Of a stretch of 64,000 nucleotides of DNA, positions 45,648-55,515 are shown piece after piece. Location of the stretch: contig CAVXZG010000008.1 of the NCBI GenBank assembly GCA_963766375.1, forward strand, positions 15,443 to 79,442. The letters run 5' to 3'. The notes under the pieces were generated by a model. It had not been told where the DNA came from. It saw only the letters and a list, made by a program, of their open reading frames with translations, and ran no database searches. Position 1 is the first letter of the stretch, and every line of letters starts with the position of its first letter. Source of the DNA: AC-32 sp963766375 (GTDB lineage Bacteria > Actinomycetota > Thermoleophilia > Gaiellales > Gaiellaceae). The position numbers and the translations under genes are program-made.

Positions 45648-46414
45648 GGCTCCTCCAACGGAGTGGAATAACGGCGGAACAGGCCGATGAAGAGGGCAAG
45701 CAGGACCTTCACCATGTAGTAGACCGAGCGCAGCGCGGTGATCGACGAGTTGCCCGTTTCCCGGACCCGCATCTGCACTGGCACCTCGACCATGGTCAGG
45801 CCGTGGCGGGCAACCAGAACGGTGGCCTCGACCTCCGGATAGTCGTGCGGATAGTCCGCCGCGAAGAGCCGGATGGCTTTCCTGTTCGCCGCCCTGAACC
45901 CTGACGTGGTGTCCGTGACTCGCGCGCGCACCATCAGTGAGACGACCGCGGCGAACAGATGGATGCCGACGCGCCGAATTCGGGTTCCGCGATAACCGCC
46001 GCCGGCCGCGAACCTCGTACCGACGACCATGTCCGCTTTGCCCTCGAGGATCGGCTCGACCAGTCGCACGATCTCGCTGGGGTCATGTTGGCCGTCGCCG
46101 TCGACTTGGATGGCGATGTCGAAGTCGTTGTTCCGCGCGTACTGGTATCCAGTCTGGACGGCACCACCGATTCCAAGGTTGAACGGAAGGCCCAGGACCT
46201 CAGCCCCGTGCTCGGCGGCCACGATCGCGGTGCGATCGGTGGAGCCGTCGTCAACCACGACCACGTCCAGCTCCGGGTCGGCTGCGCGAATCTCTGTGAT
46301 CACGGAGCCGATCGAGTGCTCCTCGTTCAGAGCCGGGACGATTACGATCTTCCGCACGCCGGCGGTCTGTCGTGCCCCGCGCGCCGGCTCGCGGTGTACG
46401 AGCTGCTCCGCCAT
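45644..46414 (-). CDS. GT2 glycosyltransferase, dolichyl/polyprenyl-phosphate sugar synthase-like
   Basis: 256 aa from the ATG at 46414, which has AGGGGA upstream. GT-A motifs: VIVPALNEEHSIGSVITEIR, VVVVDDGSTDRTAIVAAEHG, IQVDGDGQHDPSEIVRLVEP and DTTSGFRAANRKAIRLFAAD. This is the DPM1-like branch that makes a polyprenyl-phosphate-linked sugar. It ends with a helix (VLLALFIGLFRRYSTPLEEP). It heads a three-gene run with DUF2304 and the GT-C enzyme, which would use its product. It is divergent from the nucleotidyltransferase gene. Confidence 0.88.
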   Translation of the reverse strand: MAEQLVHREPARGARQTAGVRKIVIVPALNEEHSIGSVITEIRAADPELDVVVVDDGSTDRTAIVAAEHGAEVLGLPFNLGIGGAVQTGYQYARNNDFDIAIQVDGDGQHDPSEIVRLVEPILEGKADMVVGTRFAAGGGYRGTRIRRVGIHLFAAVVSLMVRARVTDTTSGFRAANRKAIRLFAADYPHDYPEVEATVLVARHGLTMVEVPVQMRVRETGNSSITALRSVYYMVKVLLALFIGLFRRYSTPLEEP

Positions 46415-46474
46415 GTCCCCTGAGAGTACCGCGCCAACGTCCGCGCACGGCCGGCTGTAGCCTGTCGCCCCACA

Positions 46475-47182
46475 ATGAGGGCTGTGATCCTGGCGGGGGG
46501 CCTCGGTATGCGGCTGCGCCCGTACACGACGATCCTGCCCAAGCCGCTCGTGCCGATCGGCGACCGGCCGATCCTCGAGCACATCCTTCTCCGGCTGTAC
46601 GGATCCGGCGTGCGGACGGTCGACCTGTGCGTGGGACACCTCGGGGAGCTGATCCAGGTCTACTTCTCTCAGACCGAGGGATTGCCTACCGATCTCGAGC
46701 TGCGCTGGCACTGGGAGGAGGAGCCGCTCGGGACAGCCGGGGCATTGCGGCTCGTCCCGGGTCTCGGGGGCACGTTCATCGCGATGAACGGTGACGTGCT
46801 GACGACGCTTGATTACGGCGAGCTCGTGCGGTTTCACGACTCGAACGGAGCCGCCCTAACCGTCGCGACCCACGCCAGACGCGTGGACATCGATCTCGGT
46901 GTGATCGAGGCCGACGGCGACCGGATCGTCGGCTACCGCGAGAAACCGCGTCTCGACTACGACGTCAGCATGGGCATCTACGTCTACGACGAGCGGGCCC
47001 TCGCGCATCTGCCGGCCGAAGGCGCCTGCCAGTTCCCGGACCTCGTGCATCGGCTGCTCGACGCCGGCGAGAAGGTCGCCGGTTATCGCAGCGAGGCGGA
47101 ATGGTTCGATATCGGCACCCCGGAAGAGCACCAGCGGGCCGTCGAGGCATTCGAGAACGCACCGGAGGTCTTCGGCGCTTGA
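46475..47182 (+). CDS. sugar-1-phosphate nucleotidyltransferase
   Basis: 235 aa, intact. It starts MRAVILAGGLGMRLRPYTTI with LPKPLVPIGDRPILEHILLR, the nucleotide-binding G-G-x-G-x-R-L and K-P motifs of the NTP_transferase family. FIAMNGDVLTT carries the metal aspartate and GYREKPRLDYDVSMGIYVYD is the sugar-binding region. It activates a sugar phosphate (glucose-, mannose- or heptose-type) with an NTP. No C-terminal beta-helix is present. The stop overlaps the TTG start of the methyltransferase. Confidence 0.9.
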   Translation: MRAVILAGGLGMRLRPYTTILPKPLVPIGDRPILEHILLRLYGSGVRTVDLCVGHLGELIQVYFSQTEGLPTDLELRWHWEEEPLGTAGALRLVPGLGGTFIAMNGDVLTTLDYGELVRFHDSNGAALTVATHARRVDIDLGVIEADGDRIVGYREKPRLDYDVSMGIYVYDERALAHLPAEGACQFPDLVHRLLDAGEKVAGYRSEAEWFDIGTPEEHQRAVEAFENAPEVFGA

Positions 47183-47871
47183 GCGACGCGGAGCTCGACC
47201 GGATCCGCACGGAGTACCGAGCTCGCGACGCCGCCGGCGACAGCCCATACCGTTGGGACAACCCCGGTTACGTCTCGTACGTGCAGGGTCTCGAACGCTC
47301 GTTGCTGCGCGCGTTCGACGACGCGGGAGTGTCGCTGGCAGACGCTCGCGTGCTTGACGTCGGCTGCGGCAGCGGCTACTTCCTCAACCGTCTGCGTGAG
47401 TACGGTGCCGGAGAGGCGCACGGGATCGACCTGATGGAGGATCGAGTAGCGGAAGGCCGGAAGCGCTACCCGGCGCTCCAGCTTCACGTCGGCAGCGCGA
47501 CGGAGCTGCCATTCGAGGACGGCGAGTTCGATCTCGTCACGCAGTTCACGTGTCTTTCCTCGATTCTCGACGACGACGTGCGCCTTGCTGCGGCGCGCGA
47601 GATGCAGCGAGTCGCCGGCGGTTGGGTGCTCTCGTTCGACATGCGCGGGCTGCGTCGACCCGGCGCGCGGCGGGCGCGCCGGGACGCCGACCGTCCCGCT
47701 CGACGAGCAAGAGCTGCGGCGGCTATTCGGCGAGCCCGTGCTACTGCGGAAGGCGAGCCTTGCGTTCGACTCGCGCAGATGGCCGGCCGCCATGACCTCG
47801 CGGCACGGATGCTGGGGACGCTGCCACTCCTGCGGAGCCATTTGCTCGGTCTCTGGCAAGCGGCCGAGTGA
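47179..47871 (+). CDS. SAM-dependent methyltransferase, two compensating frameshifts
   Basis: About 230 aa from TTG 47179 (TTGA overlap). Text: LSDAELDRIRTEYRARDAAG, RVLDVGCGSGYFLNRLREYG (motif I), HGIDLMEDRVAEGRKRYPAL, and ATELPFEDGEFDLVTQFTCL (motif with D-x-V-x-x). Between about 47665 and 47770 the frame is off, where VPLDEQELRRLFGEPVLLRK is read; it then returns to the first frame, ending LRSHLLGLWQAAE. It may modify a sugar in the glycan. The 4-base overlap (GTGA) with the next methyltransferase points to a pair. Confidence 0.82.
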   Translation: MSDAELDRIRTEYRARDAAGDSPYRWDNPGYVSYVQGLERSLLRAFDDAGVSLADARVLDVGCGSGYFLNRLREYGAGEAHGIDLMEDRVAEGRKRYPALQLHVGSATELPFEDGEFDLVTQFTCLSSILDDDVRLAAAREMQRVAGGWVLSFDMRGLRRPGARRARRDADRPARRARAAAAIRRARATAEGEPCVRLAQMAGRHDLAARMLGTLPLLRSHLLGLWQAAE

Positions 47872-48693
47872 GCAAGACGCCGTCGAGTGCGGAGGCCGCC
47901 GCCTACTACCAGGGCTTCTCATTGGACGCCGGCGCGGAAGATGGCGTCGGGACAACGGCCGCCACCTCCGAATCCGCCAGGAACTCGCTCGCCTGCTCGG
48001 CGCGGCACGGGGCCTCCGCGTCCTCGACGTGGGCTGCGGCGCGGGCGTGCTGACGAGCGATCTGTGCGCTACGGGGACGTCACCGGAACCGACTTCAGCG
48101 AACCTGCGATCGCCTTCGCCGCCGAGATGGAGCCGCGGGCAACGTTCGTCGCCGGGCGTTTTCAGGAGCTCGAGCTCGGCGGCGGCTTCGACCTGATCAC
48201 GCTCTTCGACGTCCTCGAGCACGTCCCGCCAGAGGAGCGGCCGGATCTCTTCTCGCGCCTCGACGGCTTGCTCTCGCCGCAGGGCTGGCTCGTCCTCACG
48301 ACCCCGCACCCCGCCTACACGCGCTGGTTACACGAGCACGAACCGGAGCTGCTGCAGATCGTGGACGAGCCCGTGATGCCGGACGAGGTGATCGCGCTTG
48401 TGGCGGTGCACGACCTCGACCTCGTGGACTATCGCGCCTACGACGTCGACCGGGCGGGGGCGCGCCAGTATCAGCTCCTTGCTTTTGCACGTCCGGCCGA
48501 GAAGCCGCACGCATTCCCGGCGGGCGGAGCCTGGCGTCGCCTCGCAGCGCGGATCGCCGCGCTTCCTTTCAAGCCGTTCCAGCTGCTGCGCCGCCTTGCG
48601 CAGGCGCTCCGGCTATGGCGCGCGGGCCGTGGGAGAGCGGCTCGCTGGGTGCTCGGCCGGGGCGGCTCGACCCCCGTTCAGAGCGAGCGGTAA
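47868..48693 (+). CDS. SAM-dependent methyltransferase, two frameshifts
   Basis: About 275 aa, GTG start. AAAYYQGFSLDAGAEDG, then after a break near 47945, LARLLGAARGLRVLDVGCGA with motif I. After another near 48062, TGTDFSEPAIAFAAEMEPRA, FDLITLFDVLEHVPPEERPD and LLSPQGWLVLTTPHPAYTRW. It ends in a basic helix (PFKPFQLLRRLAQALRLWRA) that may hold it at the membrane. The H-PAYTRW region is like Ubie/Coq5-fold enzymes that act on lipid-linked or sugar substrates. Its end overlaps the convergent GT4 gene by 16 bases. Confidence 0.8.
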
Positions 48694-49807
48694 ACGTCGT
48701 CCCAGACGCGGCCAACCGCGTCAAGCGACCAACGCTCTGCAGCGCTTCGCGCGATCGCAGCGCGGTCGAACCGCGAGTACTCCTCGAGCACGCTGTCCAG
48801 TGCGGTCGCGAGCGCGTCCGGGTCGCCGGGCGGGACGGCTCGCCGTCGCCTCCAACCGCTCCCTCGACGCCGCCGACGCACGTCGCCACGACGGGCAGCC
48901 CCGAGCAGAGGGCCTCCAAGAGCGCGACCGGGAGGTTCTCGCTCAGGCTCGAGAGCACGAACACATCAGCAGCACGCAGCGCCTCCGCGACTTCCGCGGG
49001 CGCCGCCGACCCGGTGAAGCGGACCCGCTCGTCCGCCCCGAGCTCGGCCGCGAGCCGCTTCAGGCTGGCCGTGAGCGGCCCTTCGCCGATCAGCTCCAGA
49101 GTTAGCGTGGGCCGCCGCTCCGCGATCTGGGCAAAGGCACGTAGGAGGAACTCGAGGCCTTTCTTCTCCTCGTGGAAAGCCACGTTGACGAGCCGCGCAG
49201 GCTCCCGGCTGGCCGCCGGACCGGGGTGAAAGACGCTGGTGTCGACCGCGTTCGGAACGATCCGGAAGCGGGCGTGAATGCCGTGGCGCTCGATCGCCCG
49301 CTGCAGCTCCTCGTTGACGGGGCAGACCAGCGCCGCGCGACGAACGCGATCCGGGCTCGCCTGAGCGCGCCCCGCGTGATCGTGTCGCGCGGCCACTCCG
49401 TGGAGTGCTCGGTGATCACGACCGGCCGGCGCAGGAGTGCGCCCGCGATGGTGGCGATCCAGGCCATCCAGTGAACGTGGGCATGCAGGACTTCCACGGG
49501 CGTCCCCTCGCGGGCGAGGCGCCGCGCGACGGCGAGGAGGCCGGGCAGGAAAGCGACCGTGCCGTCCGGGCCGGTAGGCGAGCCGCAACACCCGCAGCTC
49601 GCCGTCGCGATCCTCCGTCAGCGAGAAGAGGCCCCTGACCCCGGCACTCGGCCCTTCGTCGACGACCACTACTACTCGGTGGCCCTGGGCCGCCGCCGCG
49701 CGCGCGTGATCACGCACGAAGATGCCGGCCAGCGGCCGCTCGGCCGTCGGGTACCACGCGGGCAGTACGAGGACGGTGCTCAGCTCGGGGCCGTCGGCTT
49801 GCGACAC
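48678..49807 (-). CDS. glycosyltransferase family 4, about three frameshifts
   Basis: About 375 aa. ELSTVLVLPAWYPTAERPLA (GT4 N-terminus), VLHAHVHWMAWIATIAGALL and VVITEHSTEWPRDTITRGAL in the acceptor half, then FRIVPNAVDTSVFHPGPAAS and VFVLSSLSENLPVALLEALC in the donor half. Breaks lie near 49570, 49330 and 48845; the last residues are AERWSLDAVGRVWDDVYRSL. The start is either GTG 49807 or a later codon, because the preceding methyltransferase ends at 49780. Confidence 0.8.
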
Positions 49808-50570
49808 ACCGCGATCTCGGTGGCGGGACCTCCCGCAGCAGCCGCGTCAGCGCCAGATCGAGCGGGAAGAGCAGCGCGCCGACGGGTTCGCAGTGCGGGA
49901 CCATGGCGAGCCAACAGGTTCACGCCCGTCCACGATTCTCGAGGAAGCGGCTGCTCGAGTCGATCGCGTATTCATCAGCACGAAGAGCGGCCGCCGGGAC
50001 TCGAACACCAGGCCTGCGTTCTCCAGCAGCCGCCGATCTCCTCGAGGCTCCGATCGACCTCGTGCCGGGCGCGGCCGGTGTCCCGGTGCAGGAAGTTCTC
50101 GGTCAAGACGAGCAGGCCGCCAGGGGCAAGCAGCGCGGCGAGATTCCGAATCGCGCGTGCGTAGCCCTCGTCGTCGACGATGTGAAAGAGCACGTCCATC
50201 GCCGAGATCGCCTCGAAGGCGCCGAGATCAGGGGTAGGACCGAGGAGAGGTCGAGCTGGTGGAAGCTGTGCTCCGGGTAGCGCTCGCTCAGACGCTCGAC
50301 GGCGAAGGCGGTCAGATCGGAACCGGTGATGTCGACGACGCCGAGCTCCCGCCAGCGCTCGACGTAGAAGCCTGTCCCGCTGCCCACGTCGAGCACCCGC
50401 GACCCCGGGCCGACGCGGCCGCGCAACGCTCTGAGGAAGGCCCGCCGGCGGACGGCGTACATCCAACGGTTGATACTCCTCGCCCATGCCCAGCCAGCCG
50501 ACCCCGCGAGCGAGTAGGTCTCCTCGAGTCTGGTCGACCAGTACTGTTCCGGGTCGAATTCGGCGCTCAC
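49780..50570 (-). CDS. SAM-dependent methyltransferase, heavily frameshifted
   Basis: About 263 aa. MSAEFDPEQYWSTRLEETYS and RVLDVGSGTGFYVERWRELG (motif I) open the gene. After a break near 50230 comes FEAISAMDVLFHIVDDEGYA and LLAPGGLLVLTENFLHRD. Further breaks near 50035 and 49900-49970 hide the rest, but VGALLFPLDLALTRLLREVP in another frame matches the C-terminal helix of the family. The end, EIAVCRKPTAPS, precedes a TGA at 49780. At least four indels are needed, the highest density in the window. The general family call is firm; the details are not. Confidence 0.65.
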
Positions 50571-50582
50571 GGCCGCGCCACG

Positions 50583-51922
50583 TTAGCCGAGGAAGCGATC
50601 GCGAGCCAGGCCGGCCGCTAGGCGGTAGTCGACCAGATCCTCGCGCCGCGGCACGAAACCCTCGCGAGCCCGATGTCCGTCACACGTCGGAAGAAGCCAA
50701 GCGCCAGCACCGCGGCTAGCCCGTAGGAACGAAGAGGCTATGGCGGCCCCCCACTCGTCGAATAACGGGATCAGCGTGAAGTAGAGCGCAAGCGTCAGCG
50801 GCACCGAGATCGTGCTGATGTAGAGCGAATACCGGGGAAAGCCTCGACCCGAGATCGCGGACGAGAGGACCTTGGCGATGCCGAGCATGAGACTCCGGGC
50901 AGCAGAACGAAGCCGAGCTTCGTGGTCTCCGCGAACTTCTCGCCGTAGAGCAGCGGGACGGCGACGAGAAGCAGCGCGCAGATCAGAGCGTGCCGGCAGG
51001 GTCAGCAAGACGCTGTGACGGACTGCCTTGGCGAGAGCGGCGTCCGACTCTTGGCGCTCACCTCTCCGATCACTGCCGACTCGTCAAGGCTCGCCACGCG
51101 AGGGAAGAGCACCGTCCCGAGCCCTTGCGGCAATACCCAGGCGATGCTCGTCAGGGTCAGCGCGACGGAGTAGATCACCGACGTCTCGCGCGGTGGCGAA
51201 GCCGCCGAGGATCAGGATGTCGAAGCGGTAGTTGATCTGCTGGAGGAGATTCGCCCCCCAGCTCTGGAGCCCGAAACGCAGCCGCGCGCCAAGGACCGGC
51301 CCTGGTCGACGACCGTGTCGCGGCGGGCCTCCCGGGTAGCAGCAGAGCGCCGGTACAGCCGCGCCGACCAGGGCCGCCGCAGGAAGCCCGATCACCGCAC
51401 CGGTGAGACCGAACGGAATGGCTAGGCCGGCTCCGACCAGCAGCAACATGGCCGAGTGCGATATCTCGAGCGCCGCATAGCCCTCGTAGCGCTCGCGCGC
51501 AAGCATGATCGCGTCAGCGAACTGGTAAGCGAGCAGCGGCGGGAGGCTGGCCAGTGCGACCACCATCAGACCGATGCCGACCCCCTCGAAGACCGAGCTC
51601 CGCGTGAGCACGAATACGGCCAAGCCGCCAAGAAAACCGATGAGGCCGAGCACGAGCGCGGCGAGGTAGCTGGTGCGGAAGACCTCGCGCACGGACCAGC
51701 GGCGGCGGCTGACCTCATAGGTGATACCGGCGGTGAGCCCCAGCGAGACGAACATCCCCGCGATGCTGGTGAGCGTCAGCAACAGGGCGAAGTGGCCGTT
51801 GCCCGAGGGGCCGATCGTGCGCGCGAGCACGATGCTGAGCGCTCCGCCGGCGATCAACGGCCCGCCTTGCACGAAGACCGACAGGGCGGCGCCGCCGCCG
51901 AGATGGCGGCGTGGCTCCTCAT
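50583..51922 (-). CDS. polysaccharide flippase (Wzx/MATE-like), several frameshifts
   Basis: About 446 aa with 12 or more helices once pieced together. ATG 51922 overlaps the stop of the GT4 upstream (ATGA). Clear stretches: VQGGPLIAGGALSIVLARTI, GHFALLLTLTSIAGMFVSLG, and LQSWGANLLQQINYRFDILI (the Wzx/RfbX-type core). After breaks near 51895, 51180 and 50880-51000 the end has GRGFPRYSLYISTISVPLTL and ALYFTLIPLFDEWGAAIASS. It would move a lipid-linked repeat unit across the membrane. With Wzm/Wzt also present the locus holds two different export systems. Confidence 0.8.
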
Positions 51923-53017
51923 CTCGGCCCGTCCAGCACAGAGCGATAGAGCTCGTCGATTCGCGCCGCCGAGGCCGCCAGGTCGAGCTCGGCGAGCGCC
52001 AGCGCGCGTCCTTCGTCTCCGAGCCGCTCCGCAAGCGAAGCATCGCCGAGTACGAGGCTGACGGCCTCCACGAGCGCCGCGTGCCTCCAAAGGGACGAAC
52101 AGCGCGCTCGCGCCCGTGCGCCAACTCGTCGCGCGCCCAGGGCAGGTCCGAGACTACGACCGGACGGCCACAGGCGAGGGCCTCCCAAACGCTTCGTGGT
52201 GAGCTGTCGCTCGACGGATCGGCGACGACGACGTCGGCCGCACGGTAGACATCGGGCATCGTCCACCGGGCCTCTTCCGATTGTCGTCACAGCCTCGCCG
52301 AGGCCGAGCCGGTCGATCGCAGCTCGCACCTCCGGCGGCGTGGTTTCCAGGGTGTCTTGAACAGCAGCCGGCGTCGGGCCGTTGGGCTTCACTCGCGCAA
52401 AAGCCTCGAGCAACAGTCGTGGGTTGTAGACGCGGTCGAAACCACGCACGCTGACAACGAGGGGGCCGTCGTGCGCGAGCCCCAGAGCCTTGCGCGCAGC
52501 GACCTTGTCGCCGGGCGAAAACCGGTCGAGATCGAGCCCCCAGCGCAAAACCTCGACTGGAACGTCGCGGCCGGCGAGCGCGCGGGCAGCGCGTGCAAGG
52601 TTCGCAGATGAGGCAAACACGAGGTCCGCTCCGTCGAGTGCACGCTTCGACCTGCGCCGGCCGAAGCCTCGTAGAAGCAACACGTCCGAGCCCCATGCGG
52701 AGCAGACGAGCGGCCTGAGATTTTCTCGCGCTGCCATCCAACCGAACTCGGGAAGCCAGTGAGCATGGACAAGATCTGGCGCGACCTGCGTCTGCAACGT
52801 CCTTTAGCGCGCGGCTCATACGCAAGCCTCGTAGACCCGGCGGGCCGGCGGTTGGCAGTCGGTGAAGATTCGAGGTCGCCTCTGTCTCGGGCCACTGCGG
52901 CGCACTACGACCTGCCAGATGGACGTCGTGCCCTGCAGCTGCGAGCGCCTCAACCCAAGCGACCACGTGAGGCGAGTTCAGCCAGCCGGCGACGAGCACA
53001 CGGAGCCGATCAGCCAC
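51919..53017 (-). CDS. glycosyltransferase family 4, several frameshifts
   Basis: About 366 aa. GTG 53017 with GGAGG upstream (MADRLRVLVAGWLNSPHVVA). After a break near 52800: DLVHAHWLPEFGWMAARENL, VCSAWGSDVLLLRGFGRRRS and VSVRGFDRVYNPRLLLEAFA. A short piece in another frame near 52150-52260 reads VYRAADVVVADPSSDSSPRS, the donor-binding E-rich region (SVWEALACGRPVVVSD). The C-terminus returns to the earlier frame (AASAARIDELYRSVLDGPR). It overlaps the preceding GT4 by 8 bases. Confidence 0.78.
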
Positions 53018-54248
53018 GTCGTGCCTCCTCGAGCACCCCTGCGAGCTTCGAAGCGCTCACGCGGCGCGAGTAGTGCTCCAGCGTGCGGCGGCGAACCTCC
53101 TCCTGGTCGGGGAGGCCGTCCTCCTCCCACCGATGCCACAACGTCAGGATCGCCTGTTCGATCGCCTTCTGGTCGTGCGGGTCGGCGACCACGCCTGCGT
53201 CCCACTCGCGCACGAGCCGGCTCGCGAGATTGTCCGGATGCGCAAGACACAGAAGAGGGCGGCCCGAGGCCAGGTACTCGAACACTTTCCCCGACGGGGC
53301 GAGGCTCGAGCTCGGCACGTAGAGCAACAAAGCGGTTGCGGCGGACATTTCGGCCACCGCCCGCGCGTGCTCGACATAGCCGATGTTCTCGACCCGGATG
53401 CCGGGAGGCGGCTTGAAGCCTTCGAGCCACGTCGAGCCTACGAACCGAACCTCCACCCGCTCGCCGTCGATCACGCCACGAGCGACCAGGTTCGCCAGCG
53501 CGTCCAATACCGGGCTGGGATCGCGAATGCCGTAGATCGTGCCGACGTAGGTGAGCACGAAACGATCGGCGTGCGGCCCAGACGAAAGAGCAGGAAGGTC
53601 GGCCTCGTCGACGCCGTTGACGATCTCGACACGGCGCGGATCGTCATGCGGCAACCCCGCGAGACGGAAGTAGTCAGCCGCGACCACTACTCTCCGCGCG
53701 CGGCTGGTGATCGCGCGCTCGGCACGCGCTGCGAGCGCTGACAGCATGCGTGGCTGGCCGGCGCGATGCGCATCGGCCGCCCACTCGTCCCGGAAATCCG
53801 CCACCCAGGGGATCCCCGTTAACCGATGAATGATGAGCGCGGCGAAGTGCGCACCCTGTGGAGGGGAGGTCGAGTAGAGGATGTCCGGCCGGTCTCGCCG
53901 AACGGCCCGCAACCCGGCCACGAGGGCAAACGGCGCCCACCCTAGTCCGCCGTCCGGCCAAGTCACCCAGGCGAACGAGCGCTTCAAACGCAGCCGGTAG
54001 AACACCAGCCCGACCCAATGAGCGAGCGGGAGGGCGTGCGTGCGGACCACGCGCGTCGCCGCCGGTACCTCCTGCAGCAACGACGGGTCGCGCGCCGGGT
54101 AGTGGCGGGAGCGCGTCGAGACGACGGTTGCGTCCCAGCCAAGAGGCTCTAGATATCGCACGAACTTCAACGTGCGCTGGACGCCCCCGCCGCCGATCGG
54201 CGGAAAGACGTACGCGAGCACGAGCACTCGCCGCCGGGCGCCGTCCAT
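53010..54248 (-). CDS. glycosyltransferase family 4 (WcaI-like)
   Basis: 412 aa, intact, ATG 54248. VLVLAYVFPPIGGGGVQRTL is the conserved N-terminal P-P-x-x-G-G-G motif. GIPWVADFRDEWAADAHRAG and VVVAADYFRLAGLPHDDPRR follow. The donor half has FVLTYVGTIYGIRDPSPVLD and KVFEYLASGRPLLCLAHPDN. It resembles WcaI/WbuB-type enzymes that build capsule or exopolysaccharide repeat units. It is divergent from the GT4 at 54283. Confidence 0.88.
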   Translation of the reverse strand: MDGARRRVLVLAYVFPPIGGGGVQRTLKFVRYLEPLGWDATVVSTRSRHYPARDPSLLQEVPAATRVVRTHALPLAHWVGLVFYRLRLKRSFAWVTWPDGGLGWAPFALVAGLRAVRRDRPDILYSTSPPQGAHFAALIIHRLTGIPWVADFRDEWAADAHRAGQPRMLSALAARAERAITSRARRVVVAADYFRLAGLPHDDPRRVEIVNGVDEADLPALSSGPHADRFVLTYVGTIYGIRDPSPVLDALANLVARGVIDGERVEVRFVGSTWLEGFKPPPGIRVENIGYVEHARAVAEMSAATALLLYVPSSSLAPSGKVFEYLASGRPLLCLAHPDNLASRLVREWDAGVVADPHDQKAIEQAILTLWHRWEEDGLPDQEEVRRRTLEHYSRRVSASKLAGVLEEARRG

Positions 54249-54282
54249 GAAGCTGAACCTAGCGAACGCATAACCTGGCGCC

Positions 54283-55515
54283 GTGGCCGAACGCACGGTG
54301 CTCGTCGTCTCGCAGCGCCCCCTCGATCTCGGCGGCGGCGGCAGTGCCCGTTGGCGGCATCTTCGTGGCGCGCTCCACCAGCACGGCTGGCGGGTCGTGG
54401 AATGCAGTCCGCGCGTGGGCCTAACAGCCGACGAGTCGAGCATTGACCCCAAAGCCGCCTGGTTGGCAGCGCGACGGGCAAAGGTGATGGGGGTTGCGGG
54501 CCGGATCCTGGATCCGTTCACGCGGCTTTTGGGGGTGAAGCCCGAGGCGCTCGCTTTGAACAACTTCTGGGCACTGTCCGGCCGCCGTCTCGTCCGGTCG
54601 GCGATCAGGCGGGAGCGGCCAGACGTGGTCGTGGCTACGGCCCCTCCGCCGAGCGCCTTGCTCGCCACTGCCGCCACGGCGGGCGAGGTGCCGCTCGTCG
54701 CCGAGTTGCGCGACCTCTGGGCCGGCAATCCCTACTACGACCGAGGCGGCTCGATCCTGCCCGGGCTACAGCGGCGGGCGCTCAGTCGCTCCGCGGCGGT
54801 CGTCACCGTTACGGAGGGCTGCCGTGACGGCTTGCTTGCCGTCGATCCGGAGGTCGAACAGCGTCTACACGTCCTGCCCAACGGCTTCGACCCCGCACTC
54901 CTGACGAAGCGCTCGCCACCAGGGGCACATGAAGGCCCGCGAACGCTGATTCACGCCGGCGCGCTCTACGGGGATCGAACGGCCGAGTCACTGCTCGCCG
55001 CAATGGCCGCGCCCGGGTTGCGCGGTCGCGTCCGGCTGGAACTTCTGGGAGTGATCGATCCACGAACGCGTCGCCTCCTCACTCGTACCGGCATCGAGGT
55101 GAGAGTCGAACCAACCGTGAGCGTCGAGCAGGCGATCGAGCGAGTGCTCGCGGCCGATATCGCCGTGGTCATCAATGCTCCAGGCACGGGAGGCGACATG
55201 GCGCTTCCCTCGAAACTCTTCGAGGCACTAGCGCTGGGGCGACCCGTGCTCGCCCTCACCGGGGCGGCCAGCGACACCGCGCGACTCCTGGAGCGGGTTG
55301 GGCACCAGGCCGGGCTCGCACCGCCGGACGACCCTGTCGCGATCGCTGCCGCCCTGGAACGGCTCCTTACGAATCCCCCGGCACCGGTCGATCCCGAGGC
55401 GCTGGACGAGTACAACCGCGACCGGATCGCCGCCCGCTACGCGGCGCTGCTCGAGGAGGTCGCGACGCGCTCGAGCAGCGATACGAGCTCCGGCACGACA
55501 GTCTCGCGGCGATAG
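54283..55515 (+). CDS. glycosyltransferase family 4 (WcaI-like)
   Basis: 410 aa, intact. MAERTVLVVSQRPLDLGGGG, VVATAPPPSALLATAATAGE, PLVAELRDLWAGNPYYDRGG (the ELRDLW motif also seen in its divergent neighbour), and the donor half KLFEALALGRPVLALTGAAS. It forms a divergent GT4 pair with the gene at 53010, so the intergenic 34 bases hold both starts. It ends under the convergent GT4 (79-base overlap). Confidence 0.86.
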   Translation: MAERTVLVVSQRPLDLGGGGSARWRHLRGALHQHGWRVVECSPRVGLTADESSIDPKAAWLAARRAKVMGVAGRILDPFTRLLGVKPEALALNNFWALSGRRLVRSAIRRERPDVVVATAPPPSALLATAATAGEVPLVAELRDLWAGNPYYDRGGSILPGLQRRALSRSAAVVTVTEGCRDGLLAVDPEVEQRLHVLPNGFDPALLTKRSPPGAHEGPRTLIHAGALYGDRTAESLLAAMAAPGLRGRVRLELLGVIDPRTRRLLTRTGIEVRVEPTVSVEQAIERVLAADIAVVINAPGTGGDMALPSKLFEALALGRPVLALTGAASDTARLLERVGHQAGLAPPDDPVAIAAALERLLTNPPAPVDPEALDEYNRDRIAARYAALLEEVATRSSSDTSSGTTVSRR

